Assembly (NCBI GenBank): GCA_019918135.1
Contig: WBZZ01005613.1
Location: forward strand, 1 to 64,000
Direction: 5' to 3'
Length of the DNA stretch: 64,000 bases
Source: Paulinella micropora
Taxonomy: Eukaryota > Cercozoa > Imbricatea > Euglyphida > Paulinellidae
A program made the position numbers and the translations under genes. The notes below the pieces were generated by a model. That model ran no database searches, was not told the origin of the DNA, and worked only from the letters and a program-made list of their open reading frames with translations. Shown one piece after another: positions 32,021 to 43,677 of this stretch (its first letter is position 1; each line of letters opens with the position of its first letter).

Positions 32021-32145
32021 TTAAAAAAATAAACACAAGAAGTTACAGCGAAAAAAAAGAAAGAACAAAAAAAAAAGCGAGAGAGGGAGAGAGAGAGGAA
32101 AAAAAATTATTTTTTTTGTCTCGGCCACCAAAAAAAAAGGAAAAT

Positions 32146-35100
32146 TCCATTTTGCAGTTGTTGCTGCTGTCGGTCACCGGTGCCGACACCCTCGGTGGCC
32201 AGCCTAGCACGGTCTCGTGGAGACTAGAACTGGATCTGACGATCGCCTATCCCCGCTGGTCCGATGACTTTGCAGCCGTGCCCTTGCTGTCCAACAACCA
32301 CTGTCGCCAGTGGGCAAATACCGGCGGCCGGATCGCGGCGTTGTGGTGGTGCTCGCCCAACCCGCACGCCTTGTACGGAGACAGTTGTCCCGTGCCCAAG
32401 ACCACGCTCGAGGCATACTCACTGCTGTGCTCGCCGCTCGACCTGCGGCAGGTCCAAGACGCCGCGGACAGCATAGTCGGACTGCGGCTCGGGCCCTCAA
32501 ATGTCGGGCGCACAGCGGCGTGGCAGTGGTCCGAAGAAGATATCACGGTGTGGTGGAGCGAGGTCGGCCCCGAACGACTCGAGCAGCTGTTCCAAGGCGC
32601 GCCCGAAGATCTGCTGGCGCTGCCCTCGTGGGCCATTGCGGCCGTCACTCAAGAAACAACCGCTAACGGGACTTTTTACAAATGGCAGGCCGTAGTGTGC
32701 GGGCCGGAAGCAACGTCCGTGAGCGCGCCGGCAGGCTTTCCTGCGTGGCGCTATTGTTGCCGTATAATGGGCAACCTACGGGACAGTTCCACTTTGGACG
32801 CCAAGTATGAGGACGCCTGCACTGACGTACCCCGGCGGCTACTAACGCCCGGCGCGGACCCTCAGCCCGCGGAGCCGTGCGGTTCCGAGCAGACAGTCGT
32901 TTTGTGCGACAGCAAACACCACAGGCTCGCCTGGAATACGACACGGCCCCTACCGCGCAGGTGCACTGTGTTCTGTCGCTGGCCCTGCCGGGGCGAGCTG
33001 CCCGCTGCCAGCGGCTGCGACAGCGCGCCGGTGTGGCAGGAGCCACGTACCGGCTGTACGGACAGCGGCCAGCTGCGGCTGCGCGCGTGCGACCGTAGCC
33101 TGCTGAGCGAGGCGCACACGCCATGTCGTAGGGGCGAGCTGGCGCTCGCACGGGCGGGCGCGACGGAGCCGGACTCTGACTTTTGCGTCGTGGGAAGCCT
33201 GGGCTGCACGTATTTCGGTTGCCGTTGCTGGGCCAGCGCGGGCGGCGCCGCGGGCTGCTGCGCCGCACACCCGTTCTGCCATGGCCACGGGCGCCTGTGC
33301 GAGCGCGGACAGGGAGCAGGCGAGCGACCGCACGCCGTGTGCCAGTGCGACGACGGCTACGTGGGCGAGCGCTGCGAGGAGAGTTTGTCGGACCTGGTGT
33401 GCCACCTGTCGGCGCGCACGCGCGCGCTGCACGCTCAGCCAGTGGACGTGAGGCCGTCACCGTCGCGCACGCCGTCGCGCACGCCGACGATCTCGGGCAC
33501 GCCGTCGCGCACGGCGTCCGCGACCGTGACGGTAACACCCTCGGTCACGGTGACCCCGACGCGGTCCGCCTCGCCCGGCCTACTGCTGCGCGACGTGGCG
33601 TACAATCTCTGCCTGTGTGCGGGGACCTCGACTTGGGAACTGTGCCCGACGACGCTCGAGAAATACTTGCTGTGCGCCGTGGTGTTGGAGGACTCGCTGC
33701 TTAAGAGGAACGCAGACCCCACGACGCCCCAGTTCATGCAGTCGAGGGCCTACACCACCACGCCCACGATTTGGTTCAATGGTTGGGAGCGCGCCTTGTG
33801 CGATACTTGGTACGCGACATTGCTGTGGGGTGCGCTGTCACCCAACGCACCGGACGCGCGTAGTGTCTGGCGCTGGGAATTCTCTCAGAGAGACCTACCC
33901 GGAACCAACTACAAGCTAGTGCAGACCTGCGACGGCTGGCAGCGAATGCAGTATGGTGTAGAGCCCCTGCAGGTCCAGTGGTGCATCCACTCCACTTCAA
34001 CCGGAACGGCCGGCGAATCGCTCAAGTACGGACCCACCGGAACCGCCGACGGAAATTGCGCCGCCCTGCAGGCACGTACCGTAGCGCTGGGCGGCTCGCG
34101 CACGTCGTCGGCTACCGCCACGCCAAGTCCGTCGAGCTCGCGCGCGCCGCCCTCCGTTGTGATGTACAAAGACATTCAAACCGGGCTGTGCTTCTGCGCG
34201 TCGAGCCTGTTATGGGAAAGCTGCCCGACGAGCGTGGCCGGGATGCGCAACTGCGCAGTTTACTCTAATTGGGAGGGCCTGCGCGCCCCCGCCGAGCCGT
34301 CTAGTTTGCAGTACTTGCAGAATTGTCTGCAAATTACAAGGCCGTATAACTATAACATGTACGCCGGCGGATTTTGGGCTTGTGCCCAAGAACAGCTCTC
34401 CTGGGAAAACTGTAACTCTACGTTCCCAACTCAGGCCTCGCGCAATTTTTACTTACACCAGCAGAATCTGGGGTTTGATTGCTATTGCGGTTCCAACTAC
34501 TGTACCTCTGGCTTTATGGCACTGCAGTCTGGTTCTGCGTACAGCGGCTTACAATTTAGCTCGGCCACTGTACCCGCGCAGCTGGTTGAGGTGCCGGTGC
34601 CGCTGACACTCAGCGAAACCCCGAGTGGCAGCCCCACCACAACCCGGACCCCGTCGCCCACGCTGTCCGTTGCGCCGTTGAAGAGCATGCCGGCGGTGGT
34701 CGTGCGCGGCGGCGGCAATTGTCTTCATTTGTCAAATCTCCTGTGGGGCGGCTGTGGCACCTTGCTGTCGGAGCAGCAGGACATGGCGGTCACGCTAAAC
34801 GGCTCCCGTGTGCAGTGGCCGACCTACGGCTCGTTTCGCCTGGCCTGCTGGCCGCTGATTCGGCGTTCGGTTGCGATTTGCTGCCGTCGTCGGCGCTGGC
34901 GCAGAACTTCTCACTCGCGGTTGTGCCGCTGGACCGCGGCGACGGGCTGCAGCAGGTCACGGCGACCGAAGTGCGGCCCGATGCCTTCTGGCTGCGGCTC
35001 ACTGGCTGCGGGCTAAACCACGTGCTGCGGCCGCGCGTGGGCTGGGTGCACGCCAACCTGTGCGGCGGCGAAGAGTGCCTCGTGACGCTCACGCCGCCGG

Positions 35101-37170
35101 GCGCGACGGTGACGCCGTCGGTTAGCGCCAGCGCCTCGGTCACGCCGTCCGTAACGCCCAGCCGCAGCCCCCCGCCATCCTATGTGCTGCTGGACCGTCT
35201 GGGCTACTGCCTGAGCCAGTCTTGGCAGACGCTCCAGTACGTAGACTGCGGTGGCGGGCTAAACGCCGGTCCTAACGAGATCTGGTACCATAACACCAAT
35301 TTCTCTGCACATTTCCCTGTCTGCTGGTCGACCCGGGCCGCCTGGCTGTCTAACTTGCTTTCTTTGCCAGCTCAACTACGCGGGAGACTCGCGAGAGAGG
35401 CAGGCGCAGTTTACGACGATTACCGGCCCCTGCACTCTCAGCGGCGCGTACGCTTATGTTTCCAGTGGCAGGCTCGAGCTGGACCAGGGCCGCCTGCGCC
35501 TGACAAGGCCCTGCGGTGCAGACTTTGACGTCTGGCTGCAGCGCGATCTGACGTGGGCGCAGGACCCTAGCTCAGCCCTGCAGCTAACTATAGTTTCCTT
35601 TCCGGTGGTTGCGGCTATCGGCGGCGCCCCGCCGGTAGCAGTCGCCGCGCCGACTTACTCTGCCATGCTCCATTACAACGGCCAGTGCCTGCATGCGACA
35701 GTCGGCAGCACGTTTGACGTCGACCTACGGAGCTGCCCTTCGATCTCTGCCACGGATGCGGTCAAGGAACCCTTCCTCTTCGGCGACGGTGGCTACATGG
35801 TGGGCGTGTTCTGGAGCGGCGATGGGGCTAGTCCCAACTACTTGCGGTACCAACTGCGGCCCAAGAGCGGCTTCTGCGAAGAAGAGAGCACCGTCGCGGC
35901 AGCCATGGTCCTGGATTTCGCAGAGCGTTTCTCGCCGCTCAGCGCGCGGCTACATCGCGACTCTCAGGGAGGAATGTGGTGCTATCAGGATGGACGCATG
36001 GCCACCGCGTTGTACTACTCGTCTACTACGCAGAGCTACGTCTTTGCAGTTACGCGTCCGGGGTCTGGCTTCGCTACGGTCTTGCTGACGGCGTACGATT
36101 TCAGGGCGTCAGTGACACCGTCCATTACAGTGTCAATCTCGGTCACTGCGTCGCGCACACCGTCCGTCTCAGTGACGCCGCGGCCACTAGCATACGAGAC
36201 GACGCAGGGCTACGTCAACCTGGTCGTGTCCCGGCTGCTGGCCAGTAGCGAAGAGCTGCTATGGCTCGGACCGAGCGGCCGCGTGGCCACGACACTGGCC
36301 TCTGTGGCGCTAGACCCGCGCGGAGGGTTGGACCCAAGTAGCCGCCAGGCGCAGTGGTGTACAGTTGCGCCCGACGCGGACCGCCTGCGGTACTCAATCA
36401 CCTTTGCCAACTACGGGGTTGGCAACAACAAGTGGTACGGCAACGGCACCGCCATCACGACCAGCGCAGCTAGTGGCTCCAGCGAGTGGTTCGAGCTACT
36501 GGTGTCGCAGCCCGCGGGCTCGCGCAACGTGTCGGCCATGTTTGGCGGCCCGCTGTACCAGCTGAAGATCTCGAATGTCTGCGTAGGCGTCGATCAGTCT
36601 GGCGCGGTCGCGGCGCTGCCTTGTGACAGTGCCGGTACCGCGCTTTATTTGCTGACGCAGAACCCGACGCCGTCCGTCACGCCAACCATTTCAGTCACGC
36701 CGTCCTCAACACCGTCGAATTTGCCGTCGCCGTCCGCGACGCCAACTAGGTCAGCCACGCCATCCGCGACGTCGTCTGTGTCGATTACGGCTTCCCGGTC
36801 GCTCACGCCCTCGATCACGCCATCCGTGACGTCGTCGGTTTCAATTACGGCTTCCCCGTCGCCTACGATATCGGTCACGCCCTCCGTATCGGTCAGTCCC
36901 AGGAACCCGAGCAGGCGTTTAAAGTGTTACACTGAGCCTTTGTACAAAGAATACTGTCTAGCAGTGATTGAGGGCTCGGGGCAGAGATATATGACACTTG
37001 CCATTTGCTACAACAACCCTGCCGATCGCTCCACAGGCTTTGTAGTTGGGTATGGACCCCTTCCCCAACCCGTCTTGGGCGGCGAATATGTCTTGGTGCC
37101 TCAGATCCGATGGGACCAGGGGTATCCTGAGCGACAGTGGCGTCTGCGATTTACGAATACTAGCTACTAA
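32146..37170 (+). pseudogene. Giant secreted/surface protein with TPS linkers and EGF-like motif, broken (about two breaks)
   Basis: A 5-kb locus that would encode roughly 1,650 residues. The beginning (ILQLLLLSVTGAD) looks like the end of a signal peptide; the exact start is uncertain. Cys- and Trp-rich globular domains of about 150-250 residues alternate with Thr/Pro/Ser linkers made of TPS units (SVTPSITVS-like) near 33450-33580, 34095-34150, 34615-34680, 35105-35170, 36105-36180 and 36660-36905. An EGF-like motif (CHGHGRLC ... CQCDDGYVGERC) lies at about 33280-33380. Repeated domains share the pattern LCxC ... LWExCP ... C. This build is that of a heavily O-glycosylated fibre or adhesion protein on virions or host-cell surfaces. 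No catalytic site is seen. Confidence 0.65.
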
Positions 37171-37812
37171 TGAGATACAATATATACCCTCCGATCCCCC
37201 GAACAGACTAGTCTGCGCTGTAAGTACTAGCAAAACGCTCTGGCTGACCACTACGAGTACTGAGAACTTTCTGCCTTGATGGACATCTCGTCAGGGCTAA
37301 GGGAAGGAGGAGGAGCGTTCGGGTAAAATATTGTTTGGGGGGGGGGGGGGGCCGGTCCTTTTTTTTCTGACAGTTAACTCGTACGGTCCCAACCTCTTTT
37401 CGACAGACAACAAAGCAATGGATAAGGAAAGAAGGAGACATGGAGGGGGGACTGTCGCACAAAATTTCCGAGGGCTAAATGTCGTCTTGATTTGTCGATC
37501 GTTTTTTTTTTGCAACGTCTTAGACGAAGAGGACAAAAAAAAACACAAGCACACGATCTAAATAAAAATCATCATCTGTCACACACAGGAAGATGAAAAT
37601 TTGGAGGGGAGGGGGGGGGGGCCACACAACATTACCGCGAAAGAGTAAGGCGGGGGGGCACGTTATCAGCCAAGCAAACAAAAAAAAAGAGAGAGAAACG
37701 GGAGAGAGAGGCTGGTTTCTTTCTTAAAAAGGAAAAAAAAAATAAACCGCTAACGCCCCCACCCTTTTTTTCTGTGCTTATTTCTCCCAAACGTTTTTGC
37801 TTCGCCTAAATC
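37171..37812. other. Gap with two G-run/CC motifs
   Basis: No gene supported. G15-CC at 37337-37353 and G11-CC at 37611-37623, with A-rich stretches between and before the next start codon. CACGATCTAAATAAAAATC near 37552 contains an AATAAA. Confidence 0.5.
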
Positions 37813-40592
37813 ATGGCCGAAGACTTGACGACGCCGTTCAGCCTTGCGCTGCTTCAAACGTACACAGAACAACAACACTTGAACGACAGAAATTGCACGA
37901 GTTCAGATACCTACAGAATGCTTCGATTAGACCCAAACACAGACAAAGTTACTAGACAACTTCCACTTCCAACTGGTTGCAAAAGCTGTGCCGTTGACAA
38001 CATGTGCAGAAAATATTACGCCAGGTTCCGCGCAAAAGTGTATATAAATCTTCCTACAGACAACGAGCAGCCAGCGAAGTACCAGGCCGTGGTTGCGTGG
38101 GCACAGGGCCCGAAAAAGCGTTGCGCAATCGGCTTCAGAGCAATAGACCCAGGAGTCAAGCCTCAATCACAGCTGATTTTTTTTGGTGGCCAATCTCAAC
38201 AGAACGACGACACACGCGCGTTTGTTCAGGAGCTGCGGGTTGGCCGGGCCAGCTGCTGTGGAGGGACCTTGACGGGTATTGTAAGTACGGCTGGTATTTC
38301 TGGAACAGCTGGGGTGCTCATGGTGTCGTCTGGAACCCGGATTTGCTAACAGTGTACACGCGGCGTCACAATTGCCACGGGAAAATTGCGGCGGCTCCTC
38401 CTACTAAAAAGCAGAACGCAGGCTCACGTACATGTCACACCAACATCATCAAGCCAGTAAACCTACGGAGCCCTTGTCGTCTAAGTAGCAACGGAGACAG
38501 TGCGTACCTAGCTGCTAGTGTTTGTGTCGACAACGGCGAGGTCAAGCTTGTCTGCCAGGAGGAAAAGCGCGACGACCAAACAAAATTGGTGCGCTGTATA
38601 GATTTGCAAGCTACCCAACTCTTGAGGTTGGTGCCCTGAAGCTGTCTGCGCACGACAGAGTCTGTAACAGAAGATTGGAATTCTGGGACTCCTGGCCCAA
38701 AAAATTCGAACCCCTGGGCGCCTGCCCGCGCGAGTTCGAAGCTGCACTCAGCTTGTTTTTGACACACGGAAAAACCGCTAGTTGCGACAGCCGCTGTGAG
38801 AGCCACGTGATTGTGAGCTTGCCCCCCAGGCTAGGACAGATCGAGCTCAAGGCGTATCTTAAACAAGACAAGACCGCGGCGCTGCAGATCACGATCGACC
38901 AAAAGGACACGTTAGACGTTTATGAATTCTGGCAAAGTGAGGGCAGCGTTGATCAGGGCCCTTACTGGAGGCGGTACATCGAATTGGCCCTGACGTACGA
39001 CTCAAACGATTGGCTGGGTTTTCTTCAGTATTGTCCGTACGCGCAAGCACTGGTCCAGAAATTCGAGTCGCTGGTCCTCGCCCAACAACAACAGCAGTCG
39101 ACGATAAACCTAAACAATTATGTACACGAGTACGGACTGGCACAGCCGCTCGACGGCCTGGTGGTACAGCCAGACAACGAAAGTTGGTCCCAATTGAAGT
39201 CCAGGCTCGTGAAGACGTGCCAGTGTTCAGCTCCAAACTGTTAACCGCGTACCAAGAACACAAACATATTGCAGGATGGCCCTGCACAGAACCTGAGCAA
39301 ACACAGTACACCCTGCGTACGATTACAGCGGCTGGCAACGTACATTCGAGACAACATCGATGCTGCCAGCTATGCGCGGCGGAGCTAAAGTGCAGCAGCT
39401 TGTCGGCCGAGTTCGAGCCAAAGTTTTTTTTCGAACACTGCGGGCTCCAATACAACGTCAGGGGTGTGGTGGTCGCGAACAACCAGTGTTTTCTTGTTGC
39501 CACGGCACAGAACAAAGAACCTTTGACGGTAGCGCTAACGGAAAAGGTCGCAGACAATCCTCTTTGGTTACAAGATGTGTTGCGTGCCATCAGAGGGAAG
39601 CCTGCCGAGCGGCTGTGGAAAGATATGCACTTTTACTGTTCGGTGGCCTACGACTTCTGGAGTTCCTGGGGTATCCCATCCCCACCTTGGCAGCAATCTC
39701 TGCTTGACGAATATGCCATGCACGTACACCGCGCAGCAACTAACGAATCTGCTGAACAGAAGTTCTGTAGGCAATTGGTGGCAGTGGTAGCTGAGCGCAG
39801 CCTGAGGCTGCGAGTGCAACCCGGCGTCGGCGCGGCGGAGCTTGTCACGGTCGTCGGCGCCAAAGTGGTTTTGGACGAGGGCGCTACGACATCGAGTTCG
39901 CCGGCCAACGCGACGGCGGTCGTGGCAGGCCCCTGTTAAGATTCCGCTGCAAACATTTGTCTCCTGTGCAGCTGGCGGAGCTGGTGGCAGCTGACCTCTT
40001 TTTTAAATCGATGGAATATTACTGCAAACAGGGCTCTTGGTTCTGGAATTCCTGGCGTTACAGGCCAGAGAGCCTCCGGGGCCCTGCCTACAACAAATTC
40101 CACGCGCGCCTAAAAGCTTTTCTAAGACAACACGACTGCAGAAAGATTAGTTGTAGGAGCAAGACAATTGTCGCGACCCCTTACGACAGTAACAAGTCAG
40201 GTGCCGACAGCAAGAAGACGACGGCAGAGCTCGCGGTCTCGTCCAGACACAAGAAACCTCCTATCAAACTCGAAGCAATCACGGAACAAGCGCTTCCTAC
40301 GTTATGGATCACGCTCGAAGATCAGAAAATGAGTCTGGAGCAGTTTCTGCTGATCGAAGAGCACTGGAGGCTCTATATCAATATTTCGAAACGATACAAA
40401 GACTGCGCTTGGATGCACATCGACACTATTTGCGACCGGGGCCTAGATGTCGTCAGAAGTCTGGAAAGTCTGGTTAGACAGGTAAGAGATCTGCCGTACC
40501 GACAAGAACTAGATGACGCAATGAATGTAGGGGGTGCTCAGCCCCGGGAAGAGGATCTCGACGTTGAGTACGACTGGCACGGCCTCAGTTAA
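37813..40592 (+). pseudogene. Repeated FW-SW-module protein locus, broken (about three breaks)
   Basis: The locus starts MAEDLTTPFSLALLQTY. It contains two tandem halves. Each begins with a region sharing LLxxYxExxHxxxxxC and a pair of CxxC-like clusters (CKSCAVDNMC; CCQLCAAELKC), and goes on to modules with the core YCxxxxxFWxSW followed by a helix and a Cys (about 38270-38370, 38670-38790, 39610-39740, 39980-40150). The module is not one I recognise. The repeated cysteines could bind zinc or form disulfides. The C terminus is acidic (EEDLDVEYDW). There is no signal peptide. Two adjacent paralogous genes are an alternative to a single long gene. Confidence 0.55.
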
Positions 40593-40747
40593 AAAAATTG
40601 GGGGGGGGGTGTGGGAAAAGGGTTTTTATTATTATTAAAACGGAATCGAGATTGGTACAAACTGACTACGTTTGGGTTTGGTACACACAAGATTCATCTC
40701 TTCCAGCCCGACGGATTCGTCTTTGTGCGTGTGTTTTTGTCTAGCTT

Positions 40748-40808
<61 letters not shown>

Positions 40809-41029
40809 CAGAAGGACGCCCGGCGATCCTTCACGTTGACGTGTGAGTGGCGTACTGTGAGAGGAGAATCGTCGTGCGGCCTCGCTGCACTTCGCGTTAC
40901 AGTCGCGAAGTCGGGGTCGGCGCGGGCCCATTCCCGCGCGAGCCACGGCTGCACTCTGAGCTGTCCGTGCTTGTATTCAAAGGAACGACACACAAACTCC
41001 AACGCCTGCACGCGGGTGTACAGTGCCTC
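40593..41029. repeat. Gap with (CT)n microsatellite
   Basis: A CT tract at about 40751-40803 and a G9 run just after the previous stop. The stretch 40808-41011 has some coding character on the minus strand, directly behind the recombinase gene, and may once have belonged to it; this is uncertain. Confidence 0.5.
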
Positions 41030-42268
41030 TCAAAAAACCGGAAATTGCACGTACTGGCGTTCGGCCACCTCTAGCGAATGCTGCTCGCACCAGGCGAAGG
41101 TCTCACGCATGGATTGCGTGTTCAATACGTACGGCAGCCGCGCGCTGAGCTCGGGCGAAGCTACTATCTGGGCTAAGAATGTTTCGTTTAGCTTGCGCAA
41201 ATGGAAGGCACGCAACGCGGCCGCGCGCTCGCCGTAGTGCCCAGTCAGTACCCGCACTAGCCACGCGTCCAACCGCGGGGGCGGCACGGTCGGCGTTTCG
41301 TCGTGCGGTAGCCGCGCGCAAAAAGACAGCCCGACAGTAGGCGTCAGCTCCGGGTCAGCGCCGAGTGGGTAGCGCTCGCAAAAAACAAAGTCCGACGCAC
41401 CAAGCGCCTCGCCCCACCTCCGCCACTCGTCCAGCACCCTGACCAGCAGCGGCACGACAGAACCGTCCACCGCTAATTGTTGTTGCGGGAGCGGCAGGCG
41501 ATAGAAACGCCTGTAGTAGTACAGGGACGTCTTGTGCCTGCTCGCCGGCTCGAGCGGGTCGCTGAGGTCGAGCCACCACCTGCTGCGCGACCTGCGCAGC
41601 GACGCGCCGAACCGCAGGCGTCGCACGATCTCGGCGCGCGGCTGTGGGCTGAGGGACGCAAAGCAAAGCAGCACCAGATCGCGCAGCGCTTCATAGCGGT
41701 CGCGGCCCAGCACCGACGCGGCTAGGCCCCTGACAATCTCGGCGCAGGGCGCCCGCGCGCCGTACTTGGTGACGAACCTGCCGCCCGCGACAGTCCGCGC
41801 CGCAGCGATGTCCCAGAACGTCAACCGCAGGTTTTGTTCCTTGGGGTGGTACGCCAGTTGGGCCCTGGACAACAGGCGCAGCTGTCGCAGGGCGGGCGTG
41901 AAGATGGCCAAGCAAACGGCGCGCAGGTCCACCGCGCGCCGTTTGTGCGGCAGCGCCGCGTACACGACGATGGGCCTGAGGTAGGAAACTGCCAGGTGGC
42001 AGCCTTCCCAACTAACCCCGCATTCCGCTTGCAACTGTCGGACCCAATTTCGCAACAACCGCCACAACGTCGTGCGCCATAGGCCGGACTCCGTTTCAAA
42101 GAAAAGCTGCTGTAGCCGGCGGCGGCGCGCAAAAGTCAGGAAATGTCTCGCCGCCTCGCAGGAGCACTCGGCCGAGCGCTTGGAACGCACGGGGCCCCAA
42201 CGCTCTGCATTAAAAGGCCTGGTCGTCACAAACCGGATGAACCGCGCAAACTCGTCCGGATCGTGCAT
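41030..42268 (-). CDS. Tyrosine recombinase / integrase-like protein
   Basis: The product has 412 residues, starting MHDPDEFARF. The C-terminal half follows the tyrosine-recombinase order. A box-I-like LLCFASLSPQPRAEIVRRLRF supplies the first catalytic Arg. A Lys (RHKTSLYYYRRFYRLPLP) lies on the beta-hairpin. A box-II-like FHLRKLNETFLAQ supplies the second Arg. EQHSLEVAERQYVQF closely resembles the GHSSIETTERYLH end, with the nucleophilic Tyr. The N-terminal 200 residues are helical and could be the core-binding domain. Such enzymes join or resolve DNA at specific sites; here it could have integrated the element or resolved genome concatemers. I place it in the family by motif order, not by close similarity. 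Confidence 0.65.
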   Translation of the reverse strand: MHDPDEFARFIRFVTTRPFNAERWGPVRSKRSAECSCEAARHFLTFARRRRLQQLFFETESGLWRTTLWRLLRNWVRQLQAECGVSWEGCHLAVSYLRPIVVYAALPHKRRAVDLRAVCLAIFTPALRQLRLLSRAQLAYHPKEQNLRLTFWDIAAARTVAGGRFVTKYGARAPCAEIVRGLAASVLGRDRYEALRDLVLLCFASLSPQPRAEIVRRLRFGASLRRSRSRWWLDLSDPLEPASRHKTSLYYYRRFYRLPLPQQQLAVDGSVVPLLVRVLDEWRRWGEALGASDFVFCERYPLGADPELTPTVGLSFCARLPHDETPTVPPPRLDAWLVRVLTGHYGERAAALRAFHLRKLNETFLAQIVASPELSARLPYVLNTQSMRETFAWCEQHSLEVAERQYVQFPVF

Positions 42269-42570
42269 GATCCCCCCTCCCCCCCCCCCGGCAAAAAATT
42301 TGAATAGTTTTTTTTGAACTGTGCTTTAAAAAAACCCCAAAAAAATTTCAACCGCGCACGCACGATCCCCCTCTCAAATTTTCGTCCATTATTGCTTTGC
42401 TTTGTCCAGTGCTTGTTATTATCCAGAGACCTCCTTTGTTTGTAGGTTTTAAAATATGTACTCAGAAAAACCGTCCGAGAAAGGGCGACCTTAGAAAAAA
42501 CTTTCTTTTTCATTTTGTTTTCTTTTTCCCTCCCTCTCCTTTTTTTTTCTTCTCTAGAAAATAGAGAGCA

Positions 42571-42635
<65 letters not shown>

Positions 42636-42639
42636 AAAA
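42269..42639. other. Gap with long poly-A
   Basis: Contains a run of about 59 A at 42574-42632 on the plus strand, ending a few bases from the 3' end of the minus-strand gene to its right. As a T run 3' of that gene it could be a transcription-end signal or simple slippage expansion. No gene is seen. Confidence 0.6.
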
Positions 42640-43610
42640 TCAGGCGAGCACCTTCTTCAGCGGCAGCAAGATGCGGCTGTGCATGTCTTCCCAGCGGTCC
42701 TCATCGTACGCGTGCGACAGCGCTGTGTGTACCAGGGCTGGCAGCTGCGCTACCAGCCGCTGCGTCTGCAGGCGCCGGCTGTTGTCTTCTAGCACGTAGC
42801 CTTAACCGGTTCAGCACTCGCTGCAGCTCCAGCATGCGCGCGTCTTGTGTGTGGATCTGCTCTCCAGTGCGGGCGACCGCTTTTAGCAGCGCCCAAATCA
42901 TAGCCGCATAATTCATCAGCAGGCGCCGTTCCTCTGTCTTGGCAAATCACGGCATGACAGTCCACTCAGTCCCGTGGAGGAGCGTCAGACAGTCCGTCGG
43001 CGCGCCGGGCAGCAGCCCCGAGCAGACCAGCCACGCCCAAACAACGCGCGACACCAGCCCTGATTTCTCGGCCCAGCTCTTCCGGCTGTTCAGCAGCGTT
43101 ACTTCGTACGGCGTCAGGTACAGCTCCATTTCTTGCACTGCGTACGCCAGCTCGCCGCGCGGCGACCGGAAGCGCCGCACGAGCGAGAATTTGCCGCGCG
43201 CCGCCGCCGGCAGCGCCACCGAGGAGGACGATTGTCCGAACGATTCGCCGTCGAGCAGCCACAACTGCGAGCAGTGGACCGGCGCCGCCAGCGAGCACAG
43301 GCCATGCCAGCAGCTGCGCTGTACCTCCAGCAACTCTCGCAGTTCGAAGCGCGGCTCGTTTGGCAGGTAGCCGGCTAATGCAAACGAGCGGAACCAGACC
43401 TTGCGGTTTCTGCGCTCGGCGGCCGCAAACACACGCCGCAACGACGCGGACCAGGCGCGGAGCCGCGCACGCTCGGCGTCGGCAGAATGCCCAGCTGGCA
43501 GGCTCCGGAGGCCCAGCAACACTCCCAACCACCGCGGCCCGTCGGCGTTTAGACAGTGCGCTAGCAGCCCCCGGCCGGGTGTTCAGTGGCCGCCAGCGGC
43601 GCTGGCCCGC
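42640..43610 (-). pseudogene. Unrecognised locus, possibly the end of the adjacent LRR gene, broken
   Basis: Minus-strand coding-like sequence (LLGLRSLPAGHSADAERA, WFRSFALAGYLPNEPRFELR, MELYLTPYEVTLLNSRKSW) ending in LLPLKKVLA. It is GC-rich and Arg/Ala-rich with no clear motif. It lies directly behind the F-box/LRR locus on the same strand, so it may be the last part of that gene. About two breaks are apparent. Confidence 0.4.
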
Positions 43611-43677
43611 GGTCTACAATGGTAATTTTGCACGGGGCCAGCTGTTGCAGCGCGCGCAGGTCGGCTATGTTTGACTG

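Noticed and set aside
32204-36088. Several Arg/Ala/Pro-rich frames antisense to or out of phase with the large surface-protein gene
   Set aside because: They are shadows caused by high GC; the TPS linkers and the Cys/Trp pattern fix the true strand.
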